Assembly: GCA_934394595.1 (NCBI GenBank)
Contig: CAKRRX010000033.1
Coordinates: 1 to 24,308, forward strand
Direction: 5' to 3'
From: an uncultured Blautia sp.
GTDB taxonomy: Bacteria; Bacillota; Clostridia; Lachnospirales; Lachnospiraceae
Length of the DNA: 24,308 nucleotides
Both the position numbers and the translations under genes were made by a program. The notes beneath the pieces were generated by a model that was given only the letters and a program-made list of their open reading frames with translations, searched no databases and was not told the origin of the DNA. Below are positions 1 to 7,726 of the stretch, in pieces; the first letter of the stretch is position 1, and every line of letters starts with the position of its first letter.

Positions 1-116
1 ATTACTGTTATAAAAAGTTCATTCTTTTGAATGATGATTCGTTTAGAATTTTCGAGAATCGTATGTGTTTCACTGTTTAGTTATCAAGGTTGTTTGTTGT
101 TTTCTTTCGAAACAGC
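1..116 (-). other. Leader of a stable-RNA transcript leaving the window (rRNA operon suspected)
   Basis: This is the region transcribed from the promoter at 123-151, with a predicted start near 116, and no open reading frame of note lies in it. On the minus strand it carries CTTGATAACTAAACAGTG (RC of about 69-86), which resembles the boxA-type antitermination element of Firmicute pre-rRNA leaders. Two small hairpins follow: GATTC/GAATC arms at 36-40 and 56-60, and a 6-bp stem at 19-24/29-34 with a TTTT loop. That the transcript runs into a 16S gene is inference, because no rRNA sequence is inside the window. A short untranslated RNA ending at the weak hairpin plus U-run near position 15 is the alternative. 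Confidence 0.4.
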
Positions 117-122
117 TTGTTT

Positions 123-151
123 ATATTATCATATCTCCAAGTGTTTGTCAA
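123..151 (-). promoter_or_regulatory. Strong sigma-A promoter directed off the left edge
   Basis: On the minus strand a perfect -35 TTGACA (146-151) is separated by 17 bp from the -10 TAATAT (123-128). The transcript start, beginning AAACAAGCTGT, is nearly the same as that of the promoter at 342-370, so the two promoters look like copies of one cassette. It lies downstream of tRNA-Ser(GGA) and must serve a separate stable RNA to the left. Confidence 0.75.
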
Positions 152-158
152 GAACTTT

Positions 159-188
159 TTTCAAATTCTTTTAAAAAGTAATTTGAAA
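159..188. repeat. AT-rich inverted repeat just 3' of tRNA-Ser(GGA)
   Basis: TTTCAAATT at 159-167 pairs with AATTTGAAA at 180-188, and the 12-nt centre is itself largely self-complementary. It begins directly after the discriminator base of the tRNA. No U-run follows it on the minus strand, so it is a poor intrinsic terminator. A processing or RNA-end structure is possible but unproven. Confidence 0.45.
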
Positions 189-278
189 CGGAGAAGGAGG
201 GATTTGAACCCTCGCGCCGCTATTAACGACCTACTCCCTTTCCAGGGGAGCCCCTTCGGCCAGCTTGGGTACTTCTCC
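189..278 (-). tRNA. tRNA-Ser (anticodon GGA)
   Basis: The minus strand folds as a class II tRNA. The acceptor arm is GGAGAAG (272-278) with CTTCTCC (190-196), followed by discriminator G at 189. The anticodon stem is CTCCC/GGGAG with loop CTGGAAA, giving anticodon GGA (codons UCC/UCU). There is a long serine-type variable arm, and the T-arm GAGGG/CCCTC encloses TTCAAAT. The 3' CCA is not encoded (the next bases are TTT), so RNase Z and CCA-adding enzyme would be needed. It has its own promoter at 342-370. Confidence 0.96.
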
Positions 279-286
279 AAATTGCC

Positions 287-301
287 CTACTTACTAAGTA
301 G
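287..301. repeat. Perfect 7+1+7 inverted repeat in the tRNA-Ser(GGA) leader
   Basis: CTACTTA, one central C, then TAAGTAG. It lies between the predicted transcript start (about 335) and the tRNA 5' end at 278, nine bases upstream of the mature 5' end. It may act as a processing hairpin or protein site. No function can be read from the sequence. Confidence 0.5.
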
Positions 302-341
302 TTCTCTGTATAATTGTTTGCTTTCTTGCGACAGCTTGTTT

Positions 342-370
342 AGTATAACTGATGTTTTTCATTTTGTCAA
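342..370 (-). promoter_or_regulatory. Sigma-A promoter of tRNA-Ser(GGA)
   Basis: TTGACA (365-370), 17-bp spacer, TATACT (342-347), all on the minus strand. The predicted start near 335 leaves a leader of about 57 nt before the tRNA at 278. It begins with the same AAACAAGCTGT stretch as the promoter at 123-151. Confidence 0.8.
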
Positions 371-407
371 GTACTTTTTTCATTTATTTCTTCAAGTGCT
401 TAACAAA

Positions 408-493
408 CGGAGAGAGTGGGATTCGAACCCACGCGCCCTTGCGGACAAACGGTTTTCAAGACCGCCTCGTTATGACCACTTCGATATCTCTCC
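408..493 (-). tRNA. tRNA-Ser (anticodon TGA)
   Basis: Class II tRNA on the minus strand. The acceptor arm is GGAGAGA (487-493) with TCTCTCC (409-415), and the discriminator is G at 408. The anticodon loop CTTGAAA gives UGA, which reads UCA and other UCN codons. There is a long variable arm of about 16 nt and a T-arm GTGGG/CCCAC enclosing TTCGAAT. CCA is not encoded (GTTTG follows). It lies upstream of tRNA-Ser(GGA) in the same direction, with no terminator between the two, so readthrough is possible. Confidence 0.96.
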
Positions 494-575
494 ATATATT
501 ATAATCTGGTAAAACAGTTCTGCACACCAGGAGTTTTCCTTCACTCAAGAGGTTGTCTCTGTCAGTGCAAAACGT

Positions 576-604
576 ATTCTATCATCAAATCCTTTTTGTG
601 TCAA
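576..604 (-). promoter_or_regulatory. Sigma-A promoter of tRNA-Ser(TGA)
   Basis: Minus strand TTGACA (599-604), exact 17-bp spacer, TAGAAT (576-581). The start near 569 gives a leader of about 76 nt. That leader can fold: CACT...AGTG with an inner AGAG/CTCT stem around 541-567, and CTGG/CCAG arms around 505-532. The -35 lies only about 30 nt downstream of the ispD stop codon, and I see no terminator in between. Confidence 0.78.
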
Positions 605-634
605 CAAGATTTTTTATTTTTTTCAAAAATTCGC

Positions 635-1330
635 TCAATATCGCAGAAAAGCCTCTGCTACTGCCAGATCTTCTGGTGTTGTGATCTTAATATTCCGGTA
701 AGATCCTTCCACCAGCAGTATCCTTCTTCCGCTCTCCTGTTCCACCACCATTGCGTCATCCGTAACATTACTCATGTCTTTTTGCCGTATGTTTTCGTAG
801 GATTTCCGAATCAGTTCATATAAAAAAATCTGAGGAGTCTGAATATTCCATACAATTTTGCGATCTGGTGTCTCTTTAATGTACCCTTCGGAATCAGAAA
901 GCTTCACTGTGTCCTTGGATGGCATTCCCATCACACAGGCTCCTGTCTTTTTTACAGCCTGGTACCCCCGCTCAATCATCTGCTCTGTCACAAAAGGCCT
1001 TGCGCCATCATGAATAAACACATAATCACAATCTGTACACTCCAGCAGACCTGCATAGACAGAATCATACCGCTCTTTTCCTCCGGCTATGATCTTGCAC
1101 ACTTTTGTAAAACCAAACTTTTTTACAATTTCTTCTTTACAGTACTCAATCATATCACTTCCGGTTACCAGAATAATATCTTCAATCAGAGAACTTTCCT
1201 GAAAACAGCGCAGAGAATAATATAAAATCGGTTTTCCTCCTATTTCCAGAAACTGCTTTTGTATTTTGCTGTGCATTCTCTTTCCCTGTCCTGCTGCCAG
1301 CACGATTGCCGTACATTTCTTCGGATCCAT
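635..1330 (-). CDS. ispD: 2-C-methyl-D-erythritol 4-phosphate cytidylyltransferase IspD
   Basis: IspD joins CTP and 2-C-methyl-D-erythritol 4-phosphate to give CDP-ME, the third step of the cytosolic MEP isoprenoid pathway. The 231-aa product shows the nucleotide-binding loop LAAGQGKRM at residues 11-19, Lys25, FIHDGARPFV at 105-114, TDDAM at 190-194 and NIKITTPEDL at 213-222, all family hallmarks at the usual length. The frame stays open to 1375, but the ATG at 1330 is preferred. It has a GGGAG ribosome site about 6 nt upstream, and its A is the last base of the tsaD stop (TAATG), which indicates translational coupling. It is the last gene of rnz-tsaD-ispD. TarI-like ribitol cytidylyltransferases are related, but no teichoic-acid genes adjoin, so IspD is the better call. 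Confidence 0.9.
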   Translation of the reverse strand: MDPKKCTAIVLAAGQGKRMHSKIQKQFLEIGGKPILYYSLRCFQESSLIEDIILVTGSDMIEYCKEEIVKKFGFTKVCKIIAGGKERYDSVYAGLLECTDCDYVFIHDGARPFVTEQMIERGYQAVKKTGACVMGMPSKDTVKLSDSEGYIKETPDRKIVWNIQTPQIFLYELIRKSYENIRQKDMSNVTDDAMVVEQESGRRILLVEGSYRNIKITTPEDLAVAEAFLRY

Positions 1331-2349
1331 TATCTTTCTCCCAGCTTCAGATTTGGAACTGCATTTAAGTCCCAACCATGACGTGTTCCTTTTATATATT
1401 CATAATAAGCCGCCACGCCGATCATGGCTGCATTATCTGTACAGAAAATCGGAGAAGGTCTGTAAAAACGGTACCCTCTCTTTTCACAGGCTTTCATCAT
1501 GGCCTCTCTTAATGCTCCGTTTGAAGCTACTCCCCCTGCAATTGCAATCTTATCCATATGATAGTCCTTTGCAGCAAGCATGGTATGCTCCACCAGAACG
1601 TCTACAACAGATTTCTGAAAAGAAGCCGCAAGATCTGCCCGATTGATTTCTTCCCCTTTCATCTGCGCATTATTAATGTAATTTAACACTGCGGATTTTA
1701 CACCGCTGAAGCTGAAATCATATGGACAATCCCCAAGCTTCCCTTTTGGAAATACAATGGCATCTGGATTTCCCTCTTTTGCCAGCTTATCCACCTTGGG
1801 ACCTCCTGGATATCCCAGGCCGATTGCTCTGGCCACCTTATCAAAAGCTTCCCCAGCTGCATCGTCTCTGGTGCGTCCCAGGATTTCAAATTCGCCATAA
1901 TCCTTTACAATGACAAGATGGGTGTGTCCTCCAGATACAATCAGACACAAAAACGGTGGTTCCAGATCCGGATGCTCGATATAGTTTGCCGAAACATGTC
2001 CCTCAATATGATGAACTCCAACCAGCGGAAGCTTCTTTGCATAGGCAATTGCCTTAGCCTCAGCCACTCCCACAAGAAGAGCTCCTACAAGCCCGGGTCC
2101 ATAGGTAACGCCTATGGCATCCATATCATCCAGGGTAACATCTGCATCTGCAAGAGCCTGCTCAATAACCTGATTGATCTTCTCGATATGCTTTCTGGAC
2201 GCGATTTCCGGCACAACCCCACCATACAAAGTGTGAAGGGCGATCTGGGAAGAAATTACATTTGACAGTATGGTCCTTCCATTTTTCACTACAGAAGCTG
2301 CAGTCTCATCACAGGAACTTTCTATTGCAAGAATCAAAGTATCTTTCAT
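1330..2349 (-). CDS. tsaD: tRNA N6-adenosine threonylcarbamoyltransferase TsaD
   Basis: TsaD (Kae1/Gcp/YgjD) transfers threonylcarbamoyl from TC-AMP to A37 of ANN-decoding tRNAs, making t6A, in complex with TsaB and TsaE. The 339-aa product has the full ASKHA fold signature: AIESSCDET at 8-16, the metal-binding HIEGH (His114 and His118), SGGHTHL at 139-145 and AIAGGVASN in the C-terminal half. The length is normal. The start lies 4 nt after the rnz stop, with GAGGA inside the end of rnz as ribosome site. The end overlaps the ispD start by one base. The partner genes tsaB and tsaE lie 4 kb away at 6489-7672 in another operon. TsaC is not in the window. Confidence 0.97.
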   Translation of the reverse strand: MKDTLILAIESSCDETAASVVKNGRTILSNVISSQIALHTLYGGVVPEIASRKHIEKINQVIEQALADADVTLDDMDAIGVTYGPGLVGALLVGVAEAKAIAYAKKLPLVGVHHIEGHVSANYIEHPDLEPPFLCLIVSGGHTHLVIVKDYGEFEILGRTRDDAAGEAFDKVARAIGLGYPGGPKVDKLAKEGNPDAIVFPKGKLGDCPYDFSFSGVKSAVLNYINNAQMKGEEINRADLAASFQKSVVDVLVEHTMLAAKDYHMDKIAIAGGVASNGALREAMMKACEKRGYRFYRPSPIFCTDNAAMIGVAAYYEYIKGTRHGWDLNAVPNLKLGER

Positions 2350-2353
2350 TTTC

Positions 2354-3265
2354 TTAGTCCTCTTCGAAATTCATTTCTAATGTTTTTCCATCTTTTCCCG
2401 GATATGCGTTTGGAAAAATTTCACGGACGGTATCCATATATTCATCCGGACGGATCAGGGACGGACTGTAATGGGTCAGCCACATCTCCTTTACTCCTGC
2501 ATCCCGTGCCAAAGTAGCTGCCTCCCGGAAAGTCATGTGTTTATAACCTTTTGCTTTTTCCAGTTTCTCATCTTCCCCGTACATTCCCTCACAGATAAAA
2601 AGATCAGATCCTGGTGCATTTTTCAGAATAGATTCTGTAGGCCTGGTATCTGTGGTGTATGTGACTTTCAGACCTTTTCTCTTTGGTCCAAGTACCATAT
2701 CCGGCGTATATACATTTTCCCCATCCTGAATAGTCTGTCCCTTTTGCAAAGGATTCCAGTATTTCAGCGGAATTCCCTGTTCCCTGGCACGCTCCGGGGA
2801 AAATTTTCCCTGTCTTAATATTTCAAGGGTATAGCCATAACAAAGTACATTGTGATTTACTTTAAAAGCCGTGATCTTATAGCCATTTATCTCAAAAACC
2901 TGCTCAGGCCCGTTAATTTCTATAAATTTCAATTCAAAAGGAAGCTCCGGTGCGATCACACGAAGGGCATTTACCACACGCTCCAGTCCCCTGGGACCGA
3001 TCAGCGTCAACGGCTCTGTACGCTCTGCATTTCCCATAGTAAGCAAAAGCCCTGGCAGGCCACTGATATGATCCCCATGATAATGTGTGAAACAGATCAC
3101 ATCAATAGGCTTGAAGCTCCACCCTTTTTCCTTTATTGCCACCTGCGTACCCTCACCACAGTCAATAAGAAGACTGCTGCCATTGTAACGGGTAAGCAAG
3201 GCAGTAAGCCACCTTCTTGGAAGGGGCATCATTCCTCCGGTTCCTACCAGACAAACATCTAACAT
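2354..3265 (-). CDS. rnz: Ribonuclease Z (tRNA 3' endonuclease)
   Basis: RNase Z (ElaC) is a metallo-beta-lactamase-fold, zinc-dependent endonuclease. It cuts pre-tRNA after the discriminator base, mainly in tRNAs without encoded CCA, as both tRNAs in this window are. The 303-aa product shows LIDCGEGTQ at 33-41 and the zinc motif HYHGDH at 61-66, with further His/Asp ligands in TYTTDTRPT and LTHYSP near the C terminus. The start was placed at ATG 3265, with GGGAGG about 11 nt upstream. The longer frame to 3304 would run into the predicted promoter, so it is disfavoured. First gene of rnz-tsaD-ispD. Confidence 0.93.
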   Translation of the reverse strand: MLDVCLVGTGGMMPLPRRWLTALLTRYNGSSLLIDCGEGTQVAIKEKGWSFKPIDVICFTHYHGDHISGLPGLLLTMGNAERTEPLTLIGPRGLERVVNALRVIAPELPFELKFIEINGPEQVFEINGYKITAFKVNHNVLCYGYTLEILRQGKFSPERAREQGIPLKYWNPLQKGQTIQDGENVYTPDMVLGPKRKGLKVTYTTDTRPTESILKNAPGSDLFICEGMYGEDEKLEKAKGYKHMTFREAATLARDAGVKEMWLTHYSPSLIRPDEYMDTVREIFPNAYPGKDGKTLEMNFEED

Positions 3266-3304
3266 ATATATTTCATCCTCCCGGTATTTAACACTCTCTG
3301 GCAA

Positions 3305-3333
3305 AGTTTAACACAAGCCGTATCCTAAAACAA
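3305..3333 (-). promoter_or_regulatory. Probable promoter of rnz-tsaD-ispD
   Basis: Minus strand TTGTTT (3328-3333), 17 bp, TAAACT (3305-3310) preceded by TGT as an extended -10. The start near 3298 would leave about 33 nt to the chosen rnz start. The -35 is weak, so confidence is moderate. Confidence 0.45.
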
Positions 3334-3429
3334 GTGGCTCAAACCTGGAAACCAGAAAAACTTCATAATTTCTTTCGGATTTTATTTTTAATTTCTTAAC
3401 CTATTCCTGATAAACTTTGCTCTTGTAAC

Positions 3430-3458
3430 TTGACAAAAGTCTTACAATATGTTTTGAT
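3430..3458 (+). promoter_or_regulatory. Probable promoter of the YfhO-family gene
   Basis: A perfect TTGACA at 3430-3435, then 17 bp, then TTTGAT (3453-3458) with TGT immediately before it as an extended -10. The start would be near 3465, about 60 nt before the ATG at 3526. Confidence 0.45.
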
Positions 3459-3525
3459 ATCCAAACTGCTAGAGCCTTTTTCAAACACTCTCTAGAGCTT
3501 ACTTTGGATTCAGAAAGGACTTATT

Positions 3526-6081
3526 ATGATTTCCTGCAATAAATCATCTAAATTTACGAAAAAGAATTATCTTCACATTTTATTTCTCCTTGCAGCCGGC
3601 CTTTTTCTCATCTGGCAGCTGATTCCGGATGGAGCCTGGTTTGGCTCTGAAACAGACTGGTATTCTCAGCATATGACCATTGCTGACTATATGCGAAAAA
3701 ATTTTTATGCCACTGGTCAGCTTTTTCCAGACTTCACAGGACTTGGCGGAGGCACCAACTTTTTTTCTCTTTCCTATTATGGTTTTATGAGACCGGATGT
3801 CCTTTTGTCCTACTTTTTTCCATCTGTTTCTGTCGCTTATTTTCTGCAGGGATATGCCATTTTTGAGATTCTTTTGGGATGCACGCTTTTATACTTCTGG
3901 CTCCATCAAAAGGGAATTTCAGATTTTACAGACCTGGTATGCAGCTTTTTTTACCTCTGCGCCAACTGTATGTTCCAGTCTCACAGGCAGATTATGTTCG
4001 TAAATTATCTGCCCTTTGCCATAATGGCACTGATCTGTCTGGATCAGATTTCTTCCACCTCTAAAATGGAAAATTACAAAATCCGTCCCCATGCAGGACT
4101 GGTCCTCTCCCTGTTTCTGTTTATTTTGCACAGCTTTTACTTTTTCCCATCCTGTTTCGTGGCTGGGATTCTATATATCTGTGTTCATCTTCGTGAACAA
4201 AAAGAACAACAGCCGGACAGAAACTGGAAAAAACTCCAAAAAAAAATATGGTGGAATTATATTCTGGATGTTTCCATAGCAGTTTCCATGACATTTTTTC
4301 TCCTTCTCCCTACCGGCCTTGCCATTCTCGGGAACAAAAAAGATGTTGGAAACAGTACCTCCCTTTTTAAAATCCTCGCTGTAAATCCTACCCTGGACAG
4401 TATTCTCTACAGTCCATATGGATGTGGGCTTACTCTTTTCTGCCTGTATGCCCTTTTTCTCGCCATTCGGGAAAAAAAGACCCGCAAACTGGCCATCGCA
4501 GTTTTTGTTTTACTCTTTTTTGACATTTTTTACTGGATCTTAAATGCCACTTTATATGTGCGTCCAAAATGTATGATCCCGTTCCTGCCGCTGATCCTTT
4601 ATCTCACAGCACTTGTCCTGGACGGACTTCGTCAGAAAAAGATCCGGCACAGCCTGCCTCTGGCTCTGCTTTGCATTGCAGCTGCATCCATACAGTTGAT
4701 TTTCCTTATCCATGCAGCGCTCGTACATGCCATTATTTTCGCTGACATGATGGTACTGCTGATTCTGGTCCTTTATGAAATACTAAGAGAAAAAAAGGAA
4801 ATCACCTTTTCCCTTTTCCCTGCAGCAGGCAGTATTCTGAGCTTTTTCCTTCTTTGCACCACACCAGCCCTCCTTTATCTTGCAAGAGGACATCAGGAAA
4901 ACTATGCTGCCTTAAGCGATAATTCCAGAGATTATTTTTCCCAGGAAGATCTGGAAAAATACTGTGAGAACCCACAGGCAAGATTTGACATTACAGAACA
5001 TCCTTCCAACAACACCAATTATGTCATTTCCGGTACCCAGAATAAAAGTACACTATATTCCTCTATTTCAAACAGTAGCTATAACACCTTGCTTTATGAT
5101 ATTCTGAAAATGCCAATCAGCATCCGAAACCGTGTAGCCATGACTGCAGACGTAAATCCTTTTCAAGAGTATCTCATGGGAGTACGCTACCTTCAGACCA
5201 AAAAGGAAAAACTTCCCGCTGGTTATAAGATTTTACAGGAAAAAGAGGGACATATTCTCGCAGAAAACGAAAATGTACTTCCCATCGCTTACGGAAGTAC
5301 AGCGCTTATGTCCGAAACCGATTTCGACAAACTCTCTTACCCGGAAAATCTGGATACTCTGATGAACCGCACTGTGATTTCCTCAGACAGTTCTTCCCTT
5401 CCATATTCCTCACAGATGGTAAAATATGATCTGCCGGAAGATTTCTTTTCTCATAAAAACAAGACGGAACCATCCACCGTCAAAAAAGAGCTTCCCAAAA
5501 CCTTAAAAGCTTCCACAGTCCTTCTGCTTTCCTTTGATGTGGATTACAACGGACAAAAGGATATTTCCATCACAATAAATGGAATCCGCAACCGTCTTTC
5601 CGGTTCGGAAGCTCCTTATCCCAACAATAATAATACCTTCAACTACATGGTTTCCGGAAATGAAGATATAGCACAGCTGAAAATCCAGTTTTCTCCTGGC
5701 GAATATCAGATAAAAAATGTGACTGCCTATACCATCCCGCTGTCCGCATTTTCCCATCCTGGGATTGTAGAATTCAGGGAAAAAGACACAAGGGGCTCTC
5801 AAATTCTAAATGGCACCATTGACATGCCAGAGGACGGGTATTTTGTGACCTCCTTTACTTTGTGCAACGGATATAAAGCCTTTGTAGATGGAAAAGAAGT
5901 AAAACCTGAACAGGTCAACAAAGCTTTCCTTGGATTTCCAATACAAAAAGGGGCACATGAAATCACTCTTGAATTTCATGCGCCCGGCAAAGATCTGGGA
6001 ATTCTTATCAGCTGCCTTGCTGCAGCATTTCTGTTCTTGTCAGTTCTGTTACACCGCATTCGACATGCGCGTCATAAGTAA
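3526..6081 (+). CDS. YfhO-family multi-pass membrane protein (putative GT-C glycosyltransferase)
   Basis: The 851-aa product starts with a membrane helix at about 15-33, then an outside loop with ETDWYSQH at 42-49 and GLGGGTNFF at 72-80. Roughly a dozen hydrophobic helices run to about residue 452 (for example 104-126, 191-220, 250-268, 300-314, 322-341, 350-366, 377-400, 406-420, 430-452). A large extracytoplasmic domain of about 360 residues follows, then one last helix at about 820-842 and a basic end. Layout and length match YfhO proteins, which in Bacillus and Listeria add sugars to lipoteichoic acid from a lipid-linked donor. The substrate here is unknown and no CsbB/GtlA-type partner adjoins. 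AAAGGA lies 8 nt before the ATG. It sits on the opposite strand between two minus-strand operons, and its last 33 nt overlap rimI. Confidence 0.82.
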   Translation: MISCNKSSKFTKKNYLHILFLLAAGLFLIWQLIPDGAWFGSETDWYSQHMTIADYMRKNFYATGQLFPDFTGLGGGTNFFSLSYYGFMRPDVLLSYFFPSVSVAYFLQGYAIFEILLGCTLLYFWLHQKGISDFTDLVCSFFYLCANCMFQSHRQIMFVNYLPFAIMALICLDQISSTSKMENYKIRPHAGLVLSLFLFILHSFYFFPSCFVAGILYICVHLREQKEQQPDRNWKKLQKKIWWNYILDVSIAVSMTFFLLLPTGLAILGNKKDVGNSTSLFKILAVNPTLDSILYSPYGCGLTLFCLYALFLAIREKKTRKLAIAVFVLLFFDIFYWILNATLYVRPKCMIPFLPLILYLTALVLDGLRQKKIRHSLPLALLCIAAASIQLIFLIHAALVHAIIFADMMVLLILVLYEILREKKEITFSLFPAAGSILSFFLLCTTPALLYLARGHQENYAALSDNSRDYFSQEDLEKYCENPQARFDITEHPSNNTNYVISGTQNKSTLYSSISNSSYNTLLYDILKMPISIRNRVAMTADVNPFQEYLMGVRYLQTKKEKLPAGYKILQEKEGHILAENENVLPIAYGSTALMSETDFDKLSYPENLDTLMNRTVISSDSSSLPYSSQMVKYDLPEDFFSHKNKTEPSTVKKELPKTLKASTVLLLSFDVDYNGQKDISITINGIRNRLSGSEAPYPNNNNTFNYMVSGNEDIAQLKIQFSPGEYQIKNVTAYTIPLSAFSHPGIVEFREKDTRGSQILNGTIDMPEDGYFVTSFTLCNGYKAFVDGKEVKPEQVNKAFLGFPIQKGAHEITLEFHAPGKDLGILISCLAAAFLFLSVLLHRIRHARHK

Positions 6082-6492
6082 TGCATCTTCAACGGGGTCT
6101 GTATAATATTTTTTACGGATCCCGTCTCTTGTAAATCCCATCCTCTCGTAAAGGCGGATAGCTGTATCATTTCCTACCCGGACCTCCAGATGGATGGTGG
6201 TGATTCCCTGCTGCTCTGCCAGTCGGATCAGACTGTCCATGAGGAAATGTCCGATTCCCTCTCTCTGTCTGTCCGGACGGACGGCAACATTTGTGATATC
6301 CCCCTCATCTAATACCATAAGAAGCCCACAGTAGGCCAGGATCTGCCCTTTTTCCTCCACAACCAGAAACATAGCATCTTTACGGGTAAGGTAGGTAAAA
6401 AATCCTTCTTTTGTCCATGGCGGAGAAAAAAGCTCCTGTTCGATCTCCATAACCTGACCCAAATCTTCTACCAGCATTTCTCTCAGAATCAT
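6049..6492 (-). CDS. rimI: Ribosomal protein S18-alanine N-acetyltransferase RimI
   Basis: GNAT-fold acetyltransferase that transfers acetyl from acetyl-CoA to the N-terminal alanine of ribosomal protein S18. The 147-aa product has the acetyl-CoA loop RQREGIG at 75-81 after the beta-strand ITNVAVRP, and the C-terminal LEVRVGND...LYERMGF block typical of RimI. The ATG overlaps the tsaB stop by 4 nt (ATGA), so it is translationally coupled as the last gene of tsaE-tsaB-rimI. Its 3' end overlaps the convergent YfhO gene by 33 nt, and no terminator is visible there. Other GNAT substrates cannot be excluded from sequence, but the context is the classic one for RimI. Confidence 0.92.
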   Translation of the reverse strand: MILREMLVEDLGQVMEIEQELFSPPWTKEGFFTYLTRKDAMFLVVEEKGQILAYCGLLMVLDEGDITNVAVRPDRQREGIGHFLMDSLIRLAEQQGITTIHLEVRVGNDTAIRLYERMGFTRDGIRKKYYTDPVEDALLMTRMSNAV

Positions 6493-7205
6493 GCTTTCCC
6501 CTCTTCTTTCAGGCGCTGGGCACGTTCTCTTTCTGCCTGTGAAACCCGCAGATACTCAGGAACATGTTCCATGGCTGTTACAGTCTTCCCCTCTTTTACA
6601 TAAAGCTCTCCAAGGGCTGCAACTGCTGCAGCTCTCTGCTTATTCACATGCGCCGGTGCAAAAGAATAGGGAACCTTCAGATTTTCTGCGATGGTCTGTG
6701 CAAATACAGGCACACCATCGCCCAGAAAGATCACCTCTTCCCCTCTCTCATTTAATTTGCCAATCAGCTCTGTCATGGGCACTGCCATCTGACCTTCCAC
6801 AGTCACCAGCTGATGCTCTTCAAAACGGTAAATTCCTGTGTATACCTGATTTCTTCTTGCATCCATAATTGGACATATAAGCCCCTTTGCATCATAGAGA
6901 TTGTAGGCAAGGGCATCTACTGTGGGAATCTCTACCAGAGGCTTTTTCAGGGCAAGCCCAAGTCCCTTGGCTGTGGCTGAACCAATACGAAGTCCCGTAA
7001 AGGAACCAGGTCCTGCTGCAACTGCAATGGCATCCACAGAATCCAGATCCAGTTCTGTCATCTTTGCCAGCTCATCCAGCATTGGAAGCAACGTCTGTGA
7101 ATGTGTCTTTTTATAATTTACTGTATATTCTGCGATCAGGTTCTCATCCTCCACAATTGCCACAGAAGCGACGATTCCTGAACTGTCCAGACCTAAAATT
7201 TTCAT
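6489..7205 (-). CDS. tsaB: t6A synthesis protein TsaB
   Basis: TsaB (YeaZ) is a non-catalytic ASKHA-fold paralogue of TsaD. It dimerises with TsaD and recruits TsaE during threonylcarbamoyl-adenosine synthesis. The 238-aa product begins MKILGLDSSG and has the signature AAGPGSFTGLRIG at residues 63-75. The C-terminal part is shorter and more variable than in TsaD, as usual for the family. Both ends overlap neighbours by 4 nt (tsaE stop with its ATG; its stop with the rimI ATG), showing a tightly coupled operon. Confidence 0.96.
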   Translation of the reverse strand: MKILGLDSSGIVASVAIVEDENLIAEYTVNYKKTHSQTLLPMLDELAKMTELDLDSVDAIAVAAGPGSFTGLRIGSATAKGLGLALKKPLVEIPTVDALAYNLYDAKGLICPIMDARRNQVYTGIYRFEEHQLVTVEGQMAVPMTELIGKLNERGEEVIFLGDGVPVFAQTIAENLKVPYSFAPAHVNKQRAAAVAALGELYVKEGKTVTAMEHVPEYLRVSQAERERAQRLKEEGKA

Positions 7206-7672
7206 TTTTCCTCCTTGTCAGCCCCACTTTCGGGCAAAACCTTTTTGGGAAGACCGGTTACTGTGATCTTTCGGTAGTCAAATCCTTTTTCCAAATCTTT
7301 CTCAATGGTGATCTGAATTCTGTCTTCCGGCAGGATCTCTTCGATGAGATTTGCCCACTCGATCAGGCAGATTCCGTTTCCATAAAAATAATCATCATAA
7401 CCAATCTCTTCCATTTCCTCAATATCGCCAATGCGGTATACATCAAAATGATAGAAAGGCATACGGCCACTTTCATATTCCTGGATAATAGTAAAGGTGG
7501 GACTGTTCACAGGCTCTGTGATCTCAAGCCCTGCCGCCACTCCCTGGGTAAAAACAGTCTTTCCCACCCCCAGATCTCCAACCAGTGTATATACCTGCCC
7601 TGCAAGGGCATTTTCCCCGATCCACTTTCCAAAAGAAAAGGTATCCTCAGGGCTGAATGTTTCTTTTATCAT
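7202..7672 (-). CDS. tsaE: t6A synthesis ATPase TsaE
   Basis: TsaE (YjeE) is the P-loop ATPase that resets the TsaB-TsaD complex between rounds of t6A formation. The 156-aa product has Walker A GDLGVGKT at residues 32-39, then VNSPTFTIIQEYE and the YHFDVYRI segment characteristic of the family, and LIEWAN further on. First gene of tsaE-tsaB-rimI. The AAGGAG site lies about 12 nt before the ATG, longer than usual, and no better in-frame start is apparent. It is transcribed from a promoter that shares its -10 region with the divergent PPIase promoter. Confidence 0.95.
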   Translation of the reverse strand: MIKETFSPEDTFSFGKWIGENALAGQVYTLVGDLGVGKTVFTQGVAAGLEITEPVNSPTFTIIQEYESGRMPFYHFDVYRIGDIEEMEEIGYDDYFYGNGICLIEWANLIEEILPEDRIQITIEKDLEKGFDYRKITVTGLPKKVLPESGADKEEK

Positions 7673-7726
7673 AGTCTGATAGAACTCCTTTTTCCTTACT
7701 GTTCACCAATAATCTTCTACTTTTTC

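Noticed and set aside
159..188. Inverted repeat after tRNA-Ser(GGA) as an intrinsic terminator
   Set aside because: The stem is almost all A-T and is followed on the minus strand by A-rich sequence, not a U-run.
498..503. TATAAT on the minus strand just upstream of tRNA-Ser(TGA)
   Set aside because: Transcription from it would start inside the mature tRNA (about position 491) and no -35 is present. The promoter at 576-604 explains the gene.
90..512. A 140-codon plus-strand open frame
   Set aside because: It spans both tRNA-Ser genes on the other strand. Its apparent peptide segments are simply the antisense of conserved tRNA arms, and it lacks a ribosome site.
1266..2265. Plus-strand open frames of 63-126 codons opposite ispD and tsaD
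   Set aside because: They are antisense shadows of well-recognised genes, without ribosome sites or family resemblance.
408..2349. A functional link between tsaD (t6A) and the adjacent tRNA genes
   Set aside because: t6A37 is made on tRNAs reading ANN codons. These two tRNAs read UCN codons and are not substrates, so the adjacency has no direct meaning for t6A.
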